This document shows, piece by piece, positions 37,708 to 47,320 of a stretch of 64,000 nt of DNA. The DNA is taken from NCBI GenBank assembly GCA_016699815.1, contig CP065012.1, positions 2,519,001 to 2,583,000 on the forward strand. The letters are read 5' to 3'. Within the stretch, counting starts at the first letter, position 1; each line of letters opens with the position of its first letter. The notes beneath the pieces were generated by a model. It ran no database searches. It had not been told where the DNA came from and worked only from the letters and a program-made list of their open reading frames with translations. The translations under genes and the position numbers were made by a program. This DNA is from Chitinophagaceae bacterium. GTDB taxonomy: Bacteria; Bacteroidota; Bacteroidia; Chitinophagales; Chitinophagaceae.

Positions 37708-38542
37708 TTTGTCTTTGTGTTCCTAATCCTTCAATACCCAATTCAACTTTATCGCCAGCCCTTAAATATACTGGTATAGGCTTTATCCCTAAACCCACGC
37801 CGGGTGGGGTTCCCGTACTGATTACATCTCCCGGCAATAAAGTCATAAACTGGCTGATATAATGTATAAGAAAGGGGATTCTAAAAATAAGATTAGAGGT
37901 ATTGCTGTTTTGAAATGTTTTACCATTTACCGATAGCCACATTTTTAAATTATTTGCATCTTCAATCTCATCTGTTGTTGCTAAAAAAGGGCCAAGCGGC
38001 GCAAAGCTGTCGCAACTTTTTCCTTTTACCCATTGCCCTCCTCGTTCTAATTGAAATTCCCTTTCACTATAATCGTTGTGCAGGCAATAGCCGGCCACAT
38101 AATCCATCGCATTTTTTTCTTCTATATATGATGCTTTTTTGCTTATTACTAAAGCAAGTTCCACTTCCCAATCTGTTTTTTTGCTATTTTTTGGAATTAC
38201 AACATCATCAAAAGGGCCGCATAATGAAGTAGTTGATTTAAAAAAGATGATGGGTTCTAATGGTATAGCAGCACCGGTTTCTTTTGCATGGTCAATATAA
38301 TTTAAACCGATGCAAATAATTTTTGATGGCCTTGCTACTGGCGGGCCCAGCCTTGTGTTTTTATTGATTGGTTTTAAATTCTTTTGTTTTTCTGAAAGTA
38401 TTTTTTTTAATTGCAATAATCCTTCTTCTTCAAAAAAGCGTTCATCATAATCAGTAATAAATTCCGAAACATCCAGCCATTTATCATTCATTATTACTCC
38501 CGGTTTTTCTTTTTCAAATTCTCCAAAACGTATGAGTTTCAT
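37682..38542 (-). CDS. FAH-family 2,4-diketo-3-deoxy-L-fuconate hydrolase
   Basis: A 286-residue cytoplasmic protein of the fumarylacetoacetate hydrolase family. Family motifs are ICIGLNYIDHAKE, the metal-binding DWEVELALVI and HNDYSERE, and the C-terminal GDVISTGTPPGVGLG. In the non-phosphorylating fucose pathway this family cleaves the diketo acid to pyruvate and L-lactate. Its position between lactonase and fucosidase genes, with a KDF-dehydrogenase candidate nearby, supports that role. Ureidoglycolate lyase, the usual automatic label for this family, does not fit the context. Confidence 0.85.
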   Translation of the reverse strand: MKLIRFGEFEKEKPGVIMNDKWLDVSEFITDYDERFFEEEGLLQLKKILSEKQKNLKPINKNTRLGPPVARPSKIICIGLNYIDHAKETGAAIPLEPIIFFKSTTSLCGPFDDVVIPKNSKKTDWEVELALVISKKASYIEEKNAMDYVAGYCLHNDYSEREFQLERGGQWVKGKSCDSFAPLGPFLATTDEIEDANNLKMWLSVNGKTFQNSNTSNLIFRIPFLIHYISQFMTLLPGDVISTGTPPGVGLGIKPIPVYLRAGDKVELGIEGLGTQRQNAKNYADR

Positions 38543-38554
38543 ATTGTAATTCTT

Positions 38555-39928
38555 TTATTGTTCAATTTTAAACGTCCATGCATATTGGCAGGGTATTATA
38601 TCTGGAGTTAGCTGAGGAACAGTTATAAAGAGGGTGCTATTTTTATACCTGTAATTAATTTGTCCTTTGTAACCCAGCATGGTTAATGCTTTGGGCTTGC
38701 CGATATTTTTTACAACCAGTTCCTTTTTCCATTTAGTAGAAATTGCAAAAATATTTTCTCCTTTTTTTGTAAAGTACAAGCTTGTTTCTTTTGTAACAGC
38801 AGGTGCATTTTTCCAGGCGGTAGTTTCATAAATAGCTTCGCCATTTACTTTTAGCCAGTTGCCAATATCTATCAAACGCTGCTGCATAATTACGGGAATA
38901 GTTCCATCGGCAGCCGGGCCTACATTCAGTAATAAATTTCCTCCTCTTGCAACGGTGCTAATTAATTCATACACTAATTCTTCACTGCTTGCATATTCGT
39001 TTAGGTTTTCATTTCTATTGTAGCCAAACGATTGACCAATGCCACGGGTTTCTTCCCAGGCTTTGTTGCCAGAAATAGTTCCGAGACCGTATTCCGACGT
39101 TTGAAAGCCGCCATGTTTTCCTTTGGTATCATTTCCCCATCGGTCGTTTACGGCAATGGTTTCTTTTGAGGGTGATTCATTGTATAACCATGCTAAAAAT
39201 TCTTCGCTGCGCCATGTTTTTGATGTTTGCTCCCATTCGCCATCCGTCCATAACACATCTGGTTTATAGCGACTCACTAAATCTTTCATTTGCGGCAACA
39301 TTCTTTCCTCTACATATTTATTTACATCCTTTTTATAAACCGGGTTAAACCATTCGTACAATGAATAATAAAAGCCCATGTGCAAACCTGCATTCTTAAC
39401 TGCTTTGGTTAGCATACCTGCCAGGTCTTTATGCGGTACTACATCTACGGAATTCCAGTTCCACGATTGTGCAGAAGGCCATAAACAAAAACCATCATGA
39501 TGCTTGCTGGTAAGTACCACATATTTTGCACCGGCATCTTTAAACAATTGTGCCCATTGATTGGGGTTGAATAATTCGCAAGTGAATTTTTGTGCAAAAT
39601 CCGGGTAATGAAAATTTTTACCATACACACTGTCATGAAATGCCACAAACTCTTTGTGTATTTTTAAATTGGGTGCAAACAAACGCTGCCAGTACCATTC
39701 TGCATAATTACTGCCAAAACCATCGGCATTAGAATTGGTTGCCCAGGCAGGAACCGAATAAATCCCCCAATGAAGAAAAATGCCAAACTTAGCCTGGCCA
39801 TACCATTGCGGTGTGGGCCGCTTGTCTAACGATTCCCAATTGGAGTGATAGTTTTGTGCAAATGTGTTTATACTCATTAGCACAAAAAAAGGCATGAGGA
39901 AATTTTTTATTTTTTTGTTAAAATTCAT
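38555..39928 (-). CDS. GH29 alpha-L-fucosidase (short form)
   Basis: A 457-residue retaining fucosidase with a signal peptide (about 8-24, ending TFAQ). Family marks are WYGQAKFGIFLHWGIYSVPA at residues 41-60, SKHHDGFCLW, and the nucleophile D229 in VLWTDGEWE. After the barrel only a single C-terminal beta domain is present (about 365-457). It removes alpha-1,3/1,4- or 1,6-linked fucose from glycan ends in the periplasm. A second, longer GH29 is at 52919-54421, so the two probably differ in linkage preference. Confidence 0.93.
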   Translation of the reverse strand: MNFNKKIKNFLMPFFVLMSINTFAQNYHSNWESLDKRPTPQWYGQAKFGIFLHWGIYSVPAWATNSNADGFGSNYAEWYWQRLFAPNLKIHKEFVAFHDSVYGKNFHYPDFAQKFTCELFNPNQWAQLFKDAGAKYVVLTSKHHDGFCLWPSAQSWNWNSVDVVPHKDLAGMLTKAVKNAGLHMGFYYSLYEWFNPVYKKDVNKYVEERMLPQMKDLVSRYKPDVLWTDGEWEQTSKTWRSEEFLAWLYNESPSKETIAVNDRWGNDTKGKHGGFQTSEYGLGTISGNKAWEETRGIGQSFGYNRNENLNEYASSEELVYELISTVARGGNLLLNVGPAADGTIPVIMQQRLIDIGNWLKVNGEAIYETTAWKNAPAVTKETSLYFTKKGENIFAISTKWKKELVVKNIGKPKALTMLGYKGQINYRYKNSTLFITVPQLTPDIIPCQYAWTFKIEQ

Positions 39929-39933
39929 TTGTA

Positions 39934-40698
39934 TTAATTATTAAGCTTTACAAATCCGCCATCAATAGGATAGTCGCAGCCGGTAATAAATGAAGCTTCA
40001 TCGCTGCATAAAAACAATGCAAGTGCCGCTACTTCTTCCGGCGTTGCCATGCGGCCAATGGGTTGTGTTTTGGAAAGTTTTTCAAACATTTCTTTTTCTT
40101 TTCCAGGGTAATTTTTTGCAATAAACCCATCTACAAAAGGCGTATGTACCCTTGCCGGTGAAATAGAATTGCAACGGATGTTTTCGGTAATATAATCTTT
40201 GGCAACGCTTAAAGTCATGGCAAATACAGCCCCTTTTGCTGCGGAATATACAAAACGATCGGGTAAGCCTACCAGCGCAGCAATAGAAGCCATATTTAAA
40301 ATAACGCCACCATTTGATTTTCTCAGTAAAGGAACTGCAGCATGAATGCAATTGTAAACAGCTTTGATATTTATATTTACAACTTTATCAAAATCTGCTT
40401 CACTGGTTGTATCTGCTTTACCAACATGGGCAATGCCGGCATTATTTATCAATATATGCATATTGCCAATGCTGTTGAATATTTCTATCACCTGTTGTTG
40501 GTCTGCCACATTACAGCTATGTGCAAAGGCTTTTCCACCCACAACGTTTATTTCGATAATTACTTCTGAGGCTGCTGCTGCATTGATTTCCAGGATATGC
40601 ACTTCTGCGCCTTGTTTTGCAAACAATACTGCAATGGCTTTGCCAATACCGCTTCCGGCGCCGGTAATAATTGCTTTTTTATTTTTTAATGAAAACAT
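39934..40698 (-). CDS. SDR oxidoreductase, probable 2-keto-3-deoxy-L-fuconate dehydrogenase
   Basis: A 254-residue cytoplasmic short-chain dehydrogenase with a complete active site: GAGSGIG (13-19), NNAG (85-88), S138 and YSAAK (Y151, K155). The C-terminus GCDYPIDGGFVKLNN is typical. In the oxidative fucose route a second SDR oxidises 2-keto-3-deoxy-L-fuconate to the diketo acid, the substrate of the FAH enzyme two genes on. This gene is the best candidate because the other SDR is adjacent to the lactonase. Swapped roles cannot be excluded. Confidence 0.78.
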   Translation of the reverse strand: MFSLKNKKAIITGAGSGIGKAIAVLFAKQGAEVHILEINAAAASEVIIEINVVGGKAFAHSCNVADQQQVIEIFNSIGNMHILINNAGIAHVGKADTTSEADFDKVVNINIKAVYNCIHAAVPLLRKSNGGVILNMASIAALVGLPDRFVYSAAKGAVFAMTLSVAKDYITENIRCNSISPARVHTPFVDGFIAKNYPGKEKEMFEKLSKTQPIGRMATPEEVAALALFLCSDEASFITGCDYPIDGGFVKLNN

Positions 40699-40721
40699 AT
40701 TTTATTTTTTGAGAGCGAAAA

Positions 40722-42704
40722 TCATTTAATGTCATAGAGTGATTTAATTTTTAGTGAATGGATTTCCTTCGGGTTAAAATACTTGTTTTTTACACTCAAT
40801 ATTTTTTCTACGCCGGCTTTTAAATCAAAATAATTATCACTGATATTAAAAAATATTTTTTCTTTATACAGGTAAACATATTTTGCATCTACATTTGATT
40901 CAATCGTAAAATTGTTTTCACCAATATGTTTAAGGGTAAATACCGGCTTTTGAAGTTTTAAATTTATGGGTTTTATGCTATCTCTTTGCGGATGTTCATC
41001 GTCCCTGTAAGCATTTTTTACTGCATACCATGCGGCTTTTGGCTGCCTGCTGTAATCGGTAATTGACCAGCTGCACACCGGCCAGCAATCATTTAACTGC
41101 CAAAGTAAAGTGCCCATATTTACAGGGTATTTGCTTCGATGAATAGCAATAATATTTTTTAAACAATAGTATTGAAAACATTGGGTGAGGTAGGTATAAT
41201 TTTCCAACGTTAGCTTTTTAACCAATGAGGAATCTAAAAAATACCGGTGCAAATACGATTGTATATTTTGGAAACCGGTGGGATGTTTTTGGTGTGCTTT
41301 TAAAACATCCGAAAATAAATATCGGTCTGCAGGGTAGGTAACAGATAGTGTAGTATTGTAATTGGGCATGGCCTGCATCCCATATTCACTTACAAAACGG
41401 CCTGTTTTATTTTCAAACACTTCAATATCCTGCAAGCCCCACCATACGCCCCAATAATGGCTGTCACCTTCGGTAATACTGTTTGCCCTGCCCCAGCCAT
41501 TCAAAGGCGATGTAGAAGTGTAAGGCCTTGTGCCATCGTATAGCTGCACCCATGCTGCAATGCTGTCCTGGAACAACCGTTTATAATCGTTCCATATTTT
41601 TACTGAATCTTTGCCGTGAATTTTAAATTGGTTTTGCCAGCCCCAGTTGTTCCATGCTTCATCTACTTCGTTATTTCCGCACCACAACACAATGCAGGGA
41701 TGATGCCGTAATCTTTTTATTTGATATTTTATTTCTTCTTTTACATTATTAAAAAAATGTTTATCGCCGGGAACCATGCCACCTGCAAACATAAAATCCT
41801 GCCAAACCATAATGCCATATTCATCACATAAGTCATAAAATGCATCATCTTCATAAATGCCGCCGCCCCAAATACGGAGCATATTCATATTGGCATCTTT
41901 GGCAGCTAATATTATTTTTCGGTAATCTTCTTTTTTTAAACGTGGCAAAAACATTTCGGAGGGAATGAAATTGGCGCCTTTTAAGTAAACGGGTTTGCCA
42001 TCTATTTTAAAATAAAAAGTTTTGCCAATGCTGTCGGGCTCCTGCACCAATTCTATTTTACGTTTATTAATAAAGGGTATTTCTTTTTGCGGTTCAGGAT
42101 AAGCTTCAATAAAAATATTTTTCCAAATACCGCAGGTTATATAAGTTGGGCCCCAATCCCAGCCAAAATGATATTGCGCTTTACGGACATATACCCGTGG
42201 GTTATCGGGCACTACAAAAGGTAATTTAGATTTAGCAATAGAATCAACTTTGTTTTTGGCTGAATAAAACCGTATGAGTATTTCGTTCCTTGATTTTAAA
42301 ACAGGCTTAATATTGGCCCGCCATTGGCGAAACATATTATCTGCAGAGAACAACAATTTTCCGTTTAAAAAAATATCGGCATAAGTATCCAGCCCGTCAA
42401 AGACCAACTCAATATTTTTTTGTTGAAGAATTTTATGAGATACTGTAAAGGAAGTTTTGTAATCCCAGTTTTCTTTATCAATCCATTGCAGTTTTTTTTC
42501 ATTATCACCAAAATAGGGGTCAGCTATTAATTTGTTGCTTAGTAAATCGGTATGGATAGTGCCAGGCACCGTTGCAGCATACCATTTTGAGGCTTTTGCA
42601 TAATAAAATTTCCATCCATTGTTAATGGTTTGTTTTTGTAATTGTGCATTTGCATGTATCGTTGCAAAAAAGAACAAAACAAATATGCCAATCTTTTTTA
42701 TCAT
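40722..42704 (-). CDS. GH2 beta-mannosidase, shortened
   Basis: A 660-residue exported enzyme (signal 1-20, ending HANAQ) clearly of the GH2 beta-mannosidase type: AQYHFGWDWGPTYITCGIWK, acid/base E346 in LWCGNNEVDE and nucleophile E440 in FVSEYGMQ. Usual relatives are about 800-870 residues. Here the domain between GIWKNIFIEAY and INKRKIELVQEPDSIGK, normally near 95 residues, is reduced to about 10. After the barrel only about 95 residues remain instead of two beta domains. Catalytic residues are intact, so it is probably active. It would remove the core beta-mannose of N-glycans. Confidence 0.88.
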   Translation of the reverse strand: MIKKIGIFVLFFFATIHANAQLQKQTINNGWKFYYAKASKWYAATVPGTIHTDLLSNKLIADPYFGDNEKKLQWIDKENWDYKTSFTVSHKILQQKNIELVFDGLDTYADIFLNGKLLFSADNMFRQWRANIKPVLKSRNEILIRFYSAKNKVDSIAKSKLPFVVPDNPRVYVRKAQYHFGWDWGPTYITCGIWKNIFIEAYPEPQKEIPFINKRKIELVQEPDSIGKTFYFKIDGKPVYLKGANFIPSEMFLPRLKKEDYRKIILAAKDANMNMLRIWGGGIYEDDAFYDLCDEYGIMVWQDFMFAGGMVPGDKHFFNNVKEEIKYQIKRLRHHPCIVLWCGNNEVDEAWNNWGWQNQFKIHGKDSVKIWNDYKRLFQDSIAAWVQLYDGTRPYTSTSPLNGWGRANSITEGDSHYWGVWWGLQDIEVFENKTGRFVSEYGMQAMPNYNTTLSVTYPADRYLFSDVLKAHQKHPTGFQNIQSYLHRYFLDSSLVKKLTLENYTYLTQCFQYYCLKNIIAIHRSKYPVNMGTLLWQLNDCWPVCSWSITDYSRQPKAAWYAVKNAYRDDEHPQRDSIKPINLKLQKPVFTLKHIGENNFTIESNVDAKYVYLYKEKIFFNISDNYFDLKAGVEKILSVKNKYFNPKEIHSLKIKSLYDIK

Positions 42705-42715
42705 CAGTTTTATTT

Positions 42716-44362
42716 TTATAAACTTACCCCTTTTTTCCAGGGTATAAAATCATCCTGGTTCAATTGTACGGCTTTGGGGATTATTTCGCCGCTTGCTGCC
42801 TTTATGCAATAGTCCAAAATTTCTTCACCCATTTGTTCAATTGATTTTTCACCCTCAATTATAGTTCCGCAATCAATATCTATAATGTCATTCATGTGCC
42901 GGGCTAATTTACTGTTGGTTGCCAGTTTTATGGTTGGGCACACGGGGTTGCCGGTGGGTGTACCCAATCCTGTTGTAAATAAAATTAAAGTGGCACCTGC
43001 TGCTGCTTTGCCTGTGGTGGCTTCCACATCGTTGCCTGGAGTACAAACCATATTTAAACCCGGTTTTGTTGCAGGCTCAGTATAATCCAAAACATCTGCA
43101 ACAGGAGAGGTACCGCCTTTTTTTGAAGCGCCGGCTGATTTAATTGCATCAGTAATCAAACCATCTTTTATATTTCCTGGAGAGGGGTTCATATAAAAAC
43201 CAGAACCTACAGCATGTGCTTGTGCATCGTATTCCTGCATGAGCCTGATAAATTTATTGGCTGTTTCTTCGGTAGTGCAACGATCTATAATATTTTGCTC
43301 CACGCCGCATAACTCCGGAAACTCGGCCAGTAATATTTTACCACCCAAAGCGGAAACTAAATCTGCTGTATAACCCACAGCAGGGTTTGCAGATATACCG
43401 CTGAAACCATCGCTGCCACCGCATTTTACGCCAATACATAGTTTATCTAAAGAAACAGCCTGCCTTTCTATTTTGTTTAATTCAATCAATCCTTTAAATG
43501 TTTCTTTAATGGCATCAGCAATCAATTGTTCTTCACTTTGCGATTTTTGTTGTTCAAAAATCAATAAAGGTTTATCAAAACCGGGTGTATGTTTTTTAAT
43601 ATCTTCTGTTAATTGCTGTGCCTGCAAATGCTGGCAGCCTAAGCTCAGCATGGTTATTCCACCCACATTGGGATGATTGGCATACGCAGCCAATAACTTA
43701 CTTAAGGTTGCTGAATCTTGCCTGGTGCCGCCGCAACCTCCTGCATGGTTTAGAAATTTTATGCCATCAATATTTTTAAATAATCTTTTTTTCCCAATAT
43801 TTGCTGCATTTGCAGGGTTTAATTTTACTGCATCTAAATTATCACCAGCTTTAAAGGCATCGACTAAATCATTGGTGAAAAATTTATACTTGTCGGTTAC
43901 TGCATATCCCAATGCATTGTGCATAGCTTCCTTTATCACATCCAGGTTGCGGTTTTCGCAAAAAACTGTGGGAATAAAAAGCCAGTAATTAGCAGTGCCC
44001 ACTTTGCCATCGCTTCTTTTATATCCATTAAATGTTTTATGCTGAAATTTTGAAACATCGGGTACATACCATTGATAATTAATTTTTCGGTACGCATAAG
44101 GTTGTGCGGCGTGTTTCACATTTTCGGTTGTCATCAAGCTGCCTGCATTTACAGCAACTTGAGTTTTCCCAACTAAAACTCCATACATAATTATTTCTTC
44201 AGCAGCTTGCATGTCTTTTTCAAAAAACTTATGCTTGGCGGCAATGTTGTCTTTTATTAAAAATAAATTTCCATTCCACTGCACTTCTTCCCCTTTCTTT
44301 AAATCGGAAAGTGCGGTGATCACATTATCGCTGTTGTTTATTTTTAATATTTTATTCAGCAT
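42716..44362 (-). CDS. UxaA-family sugar-acid dehydratase, probable L-fuconate dehydratase
   Basis: A 548-residue cytoplasmic enzyme of the altronate/galactarate dehydratase family. Residues 1-90 are the SAF domain and the rest the catalytic part. Conserved motifs are HAGGCGGTRQD, GVKCGGSDGFSGISANPAVG and CTPGNDVEATTGKAAAGAT, containing the iron and substrate ligands. Altronate enzymes sit with UxaB/UxaC genes, which are absent here. Flanking genes are FucP and fucose-pathway enzymes, and in Campylobacter jejuni a split UxaA serves L-fucose use. Dehydration of L-fuconate to 2-keto-3-deoxy-L-fuconate is therefore the likely role. Confidence 0.82.
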   Translation of the reverse strand: MLNKILKINNSDNVITALSDLKKGEEVQWNGNLFLIKDNIAAKHKFFEKDMQAAEEIIMYGVLVGKTQVAVNAGSLMTTENVKHAAQPYAYRKINYQWYVPDVSKFQHKTFNGYKRSDGKVGTANYWLFIPTVFCENRNLDVIKEAMHNALGYAVTDKYKFFTNDLVDAFKAGDNLDAVKLNPANAANIGKKRLFKNIDGIKFLNHAGGCGGTRQDSATLSKLLAAYANHPNVGGITMLSLGCQHLQAQQLTEDIKKHTPGFDKPLLIFEQQKSQSEEQLIADAIKETFKGLIELNKIERQAVSLDKLCIGVKCGGSDGFSGISANPAVGYTADLVSALGGKILLAEFPELCGVEQNIIDRCTTEETANKFIRLMQEYDAQAHAVGSGFYMNPSPGNIKDGLITDAIKSAGASKKGGTSPVADVLDYTEPATKPGLNMVCTPGNDVEATTGKAAAGATLILFTTGLGTPTGNPVCPTIKLATNSKLARHMNDIIDIDCGTIIEGEKSIEQMGEEILDYCIKAASGEIIPKAVQLNQDDFIPWKKGVSL

Positions 44363-44377
44363 TTATTTTACTGGCGT

Positions 44378-45685
44378 TTAAGTTAAATTAATTTTTTCGG
44401 TTATTGCCATAGGCTTACTATTTTTCAATGCAAATAAAATAACTGCTATAAAGCATGCCAATGGAACCACATAACCATGCTGGATATTTTTAGTTGTATC
44501 TGAAATAAAACCCAATACTGGCGGCAATACTGCACCACCCACAATGGACATTATGATTAAGGAAGACCCAATTTTGGTATTGTGTCCCAAGCCCTCTATG
44601 CTCATTGAAAAAATAGTGGGAAACATAATACTCATAAAAAATGCAATGGCTATTAATGTATAAATTATTAAGCTTCCTGAGGCAAAGATTGCCACTAGCG
44701 TTAATGCGATGCAAATAGCTGCATACAAAGCCAGTAATTTTACCGGGGCAATGTATTTCATTAAAAATGTGCCGGCAAACCTGCCCAGCATAAAGGCAAG
44801 GCCGTAAGTGCCGAGATATACCGCTGCTGTTTTTTCATTTATTCCGGCTGCTGTGGTACACATTTTAATAAAGAAACTTCCTACACAAACCTGTGCGCCT
44901 ACATAAAAAAATTGAGTAGCAATTCCCCATTTTAAACGTTTTGATTTGAGGGCAGAGGCAAATCCAGACTGTCCTTTGTAACTTTCTTCATGCTTAATAT
45001 CGGGCAGCTTTGTAAAATAAAAAATTATAGCAACCAGTAAAATGATAATGCCCAAAATTAAATAGGGTATTTTTACACTAGCAGCTTCACCGCTTAAATA
45101 AACATGTAGTTGTTCGGTGCTCATGGCAGCAATCTGCTGCTCCGTTAGTTCTTTACCCGATAAAATTATTTTACCAATATAAGCCGGCGCTATAAAAGCG
45201 GCAAGGCCATTAAAGGATTGGGCAAAATTGAGGCGTTGTGTTTTTGTTGCCTCCGGGCCAAGTACTGTAATGTATGGATTGGCTGCCGTTTCCAAAAATG
45301 TAAGGCCACAGGCAATGATAAATAAGGCACCAAGGAAAAAAACATATTGTAATGTATTGGCTGCCGGTACAAATAAAATTGAACCAATTCCAAAAAGTAT
45401 CAAACCCAGGATGATCCCGGTTTTATAACCGTACCTGCGCATAATATAACCTGCCGGCAGCGCCATTACAAAATAGGCAATGAATACCGAAGTGTCAACG
45501 AGTGATGATTGTAAGTCAGTTAACACAAATGCTTTTCGCAAATGTGGGATAAGGATAGGATCGAGATTATGCACAAAACCCCAAAAGAAAAATAAACTTG
45601 TAACCAGGATAAATGGAAACAGATAGTTGTTTTTTTTATTGCTTGCAACATTGGTATTAGAAATATCATTTACAGGTAAAGCCAT
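44378..45685 (-). CDS. fucP: L-fucose:H+ symporter, MFS family
   Basis: A 435-residue inner-membrane permease with twelve predicted helices. The N-terminus reads FFFWGFVHNLDPILIPHLRK, the FucP/GlcP-family signature, followed by LTDLQSSLVDTSVFIAYFVM. LETAANPYITVLGP is the typical helix-4 motif. It would import L-fucose released in the periplasm. It sits between the mutarotase and dehydratase genes with 15-17 bp gaps, so it belongs to the same transcript. Related permeases can carry glucose or galactose, but the pathway context favours fucose. Confidence 0.9.
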   Translation of the reverse strand: MALPVNDISNTNVASNKKNNYLFPFILVTSLFFFWGFVHNLDPILIPHLRKAFVLTDLQSSLVDTSVFIAYFVMALPAGYIMRRYGYKTGIILGLILFGIGSILFVPAANTLQYVFFLGALFIIACGLTFLETAANPYITVLGPEATKTQRLNFAQSFNGLAAFIAPAYIGKIILSGKELTEQQIAAMSTEQLHVYLSGEAASVKIPYLILGIIILLVAIIFYFTKLPDIKHEESYKGQSGFASALKSKRLKWGIATQFFYVGAQVCVGSFFIKMCTTAAGINEKTAAVYLGTYGLAFMLGRFAGTFLMKYIAPVKLLALYAAICIALTLVAIFASGSLIIYTLIAIAFFMSIMFPTIFSMSIEGLGHNTKIGSSLIIMSIVGGAVLPPVLGFISDTTKNIQHGYVVPLACFIAVILFALKNSKPMAITEKINLT

Positions 45686-45702
45686 TTAATAAAAATTTAT
45701 TT

Positions 45703-46029
45703 TTAAAGTTCGAATATTTTGTTCAGAAGCATCCACTTTTCACCAGGTTTGGCTGCAGGCAAAGCCTGTTGGTATTTCCACATAAGTGTTTCCCATTGTT
45801 GTACAACCGGGTTGTTTAAATCTGCTCTTGCCTTTTTATCAAAAGAAAAATCAGTATTGGTTTCCATTATCATAAAGAGCCTGTTGGTTACACGATAAAT
45901 TTGTAATTCATTAATACCTGCATCTTTTATTGATCCAATAATTTCAGGCCAAACGTTTTGATGATGCATTTCATATTCCTTCATCAACTGTTCATCATCT
46001 ATTAAGTCGAGTGCAAAACAATATCTCAT
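45703..46029 (-). CDS. L-rhamnose/L-fucose mutarotase (RhaM family)
   Basis: A 108-residue cytoplasmic enzyme of the RhaM fold. Motifs are RYCFALDLIDD, YEMHHQNVWPEI with the catalytic histidine region, and NNPVVQQWETLMWKYQ. It interconverts sugar anomers so that the dehydrogenase gets the right form. Length is normal for the family. No rhamnose isomerase, kinase or aldolase is in the window, and the gene is 5 bp from GH27 and 17 bp from fucP. Fucose is therefore the likely substrate, as for Cj0488-type proteins. Confidence 0.88.
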   Translation of the reverse strand: MRYCFALDLIDDEQLMKEYEMHHQNVWPEIIGSIKDAGINELQIYRVTNRLFMIMETNTDFSFDKKARADLNNPVVQQWETLMWKYQQALPAAKPGEKWMLLNKIFEL

Positions 46030-46034
46030 AAGCC

Positions 46035-47243
46035 CTATATTTTTTTTAACCGGAATAATTTTGTTTCATGTACCTGTACCGTGCCTTTCCACTTATTTCC
46101 TTTGCCTATAATTTTATGTTGCCACAAATCCCTTATCTCATATTTATCAATTAAACCTAATTCCGTAAAACTAAGATTGAAATCCTTTGCTGATTCACTT
46201 CTATTTAATATAGCAATGGCAAAATCTCCATTGGCCAGTGGTTTTATAAATACATTCCAGGTATCATTATTTATTTTACGTATGGCCTGTTTGCCCAATG
46301 CATCCTGGTTAAGGGCAATCACTTCTTTATTTAATAAAATGCTTTTTGTTGCCTCATTCATGTTACGTAAATCGTTGGTGGCATACAGCGGTGCATTCAT
46401 CATAGCCCATAAGCTAAACTGTGTTTGATATTCGGTATCCGTGCAACCGGTGCCGCCCCCATCACCCGAAGGCCCTTTTTTACCATACAAACCTGTAATT
46501 AACATATCGGGGTCATTCCAACGACCCGGCCCGGCAAATTCATAAAATTCAGCATTAACATCCAATATATCCAGGATACCCAGGCCCCAGCTTTCTGTTG
46601 GTTTCTTCTTCCATTTATCCCGCACATCATGTGTGGTACGCCATAATTGCCCGCCTGCCTTTACGGCCCAGTGCCAGGGTTGTCTTTCGCCCCATTCACA
46701 AACACCAAATACAATTTCCCTTCCGCTTTTTCTTAATGCATCGGCCATTGCTTTATACCGAAGCTTTGCTGTATTTGAATCGGCAGGGGCATGACAATAA
46801 TCGTATTTTAAATAATCAATATCCCAGCCTGCAAAAGTTTTTGCATCCTGCTCTTCAAATCCTAAACTGGCCGTGTAACCTGCACAGGTGAGTTGTGCAG
46901 CATCGCTGTAGATGCCAAGTTTCAATCCTCTGTCGTGCATATATTTTGCCAATGCTTTAATGCCTGATGGAAATTTTACCGGGTCGGCAAGCATATTATT
47001 TTTATTGTCCCTGCCGCCCTGCCAGCCATCATCAATAAAAATATAATTGTATCCGGCTTTGGCCATTCCACTGCTTACCATGGCACCGGCCATTTCTTTT
47101 AAATCTTTTTCATTTATTTTATCGGCAAAAAAATTCCAGCTCATCCAGCCCATGGGCGGGGTAGAGGCAAGCTTTGTGTTTTGTGCCGGAACAAATTTTA
47201 ACAGTAGTAAAAAGCAGGTTGTTGTGATGAGGATTTCTTTCAA
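46035..47243 (-). CDS. GH27 alpha-galactosidase
   Basis: A 402-residue secreted enzyme (signal 1-20) of family GH27. Family marks are PPMGWMSWNFF at the mature N-terminus, nucleophile D148 in YLKYDYCH, and acid/base D246 in GRWNDPDML. The C-terminal beta domain is short. It would remove terminal alpha-galactose, as in B-type or alpha-Gal epitopes, or alpha-GalNAc if it is of the NAGA kind. Length matches the family. Confidence 0.92.
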   Translation of the reverse strand: MKEILITTTCFLLLLKFVPAQNTKLASTPPMGWMSWNFFADKINEKDLKEMAGAMVSSGMAKAGYNYIFIDDGWQGGRDNKNNMLADPVKFPSGIKALAKYMHDRGLKLGIYSDAAQLTCAGYTASLGFEEQDAKTFAGWDIDYLKYDYCHAPADSNTAKLRYKAMADALRKSGREIVFGVCEWGERQPWHWAVKAGGQLWRTTHDVRDKWKKKPTESWGLGILDILDVNAEFYEFAGPGRWNDPDMLITGLYGKKGPSGDGGGTGCTDTEYQTQFSLWAMMNAPLYATNDLRNMNEATKSILLNKEVIALNQDALGKQAIRKINNDTWNVFIKPLANGDFAIAILNRSESAKDFNLSFTELGLIDKYEIRDLWQHKIIGKGNKWKGTVQVHETKLFRLKKI

Positions 47244-47320
47244 GTTGGATAAATATTTTGATTTTATAATTAGTTAAAAAAGTAAATGTTCTTTTACCCC
47301 TTACATTATTTTAAATAAGC

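Noticed and set aside
42716..44362. Altronate dehydratase in a galacturonate pathway
   Set aside because: No UxaB, UxaC, KdgK or pectin-active enzyme is in the locus; all neighbours fit L-fucose.
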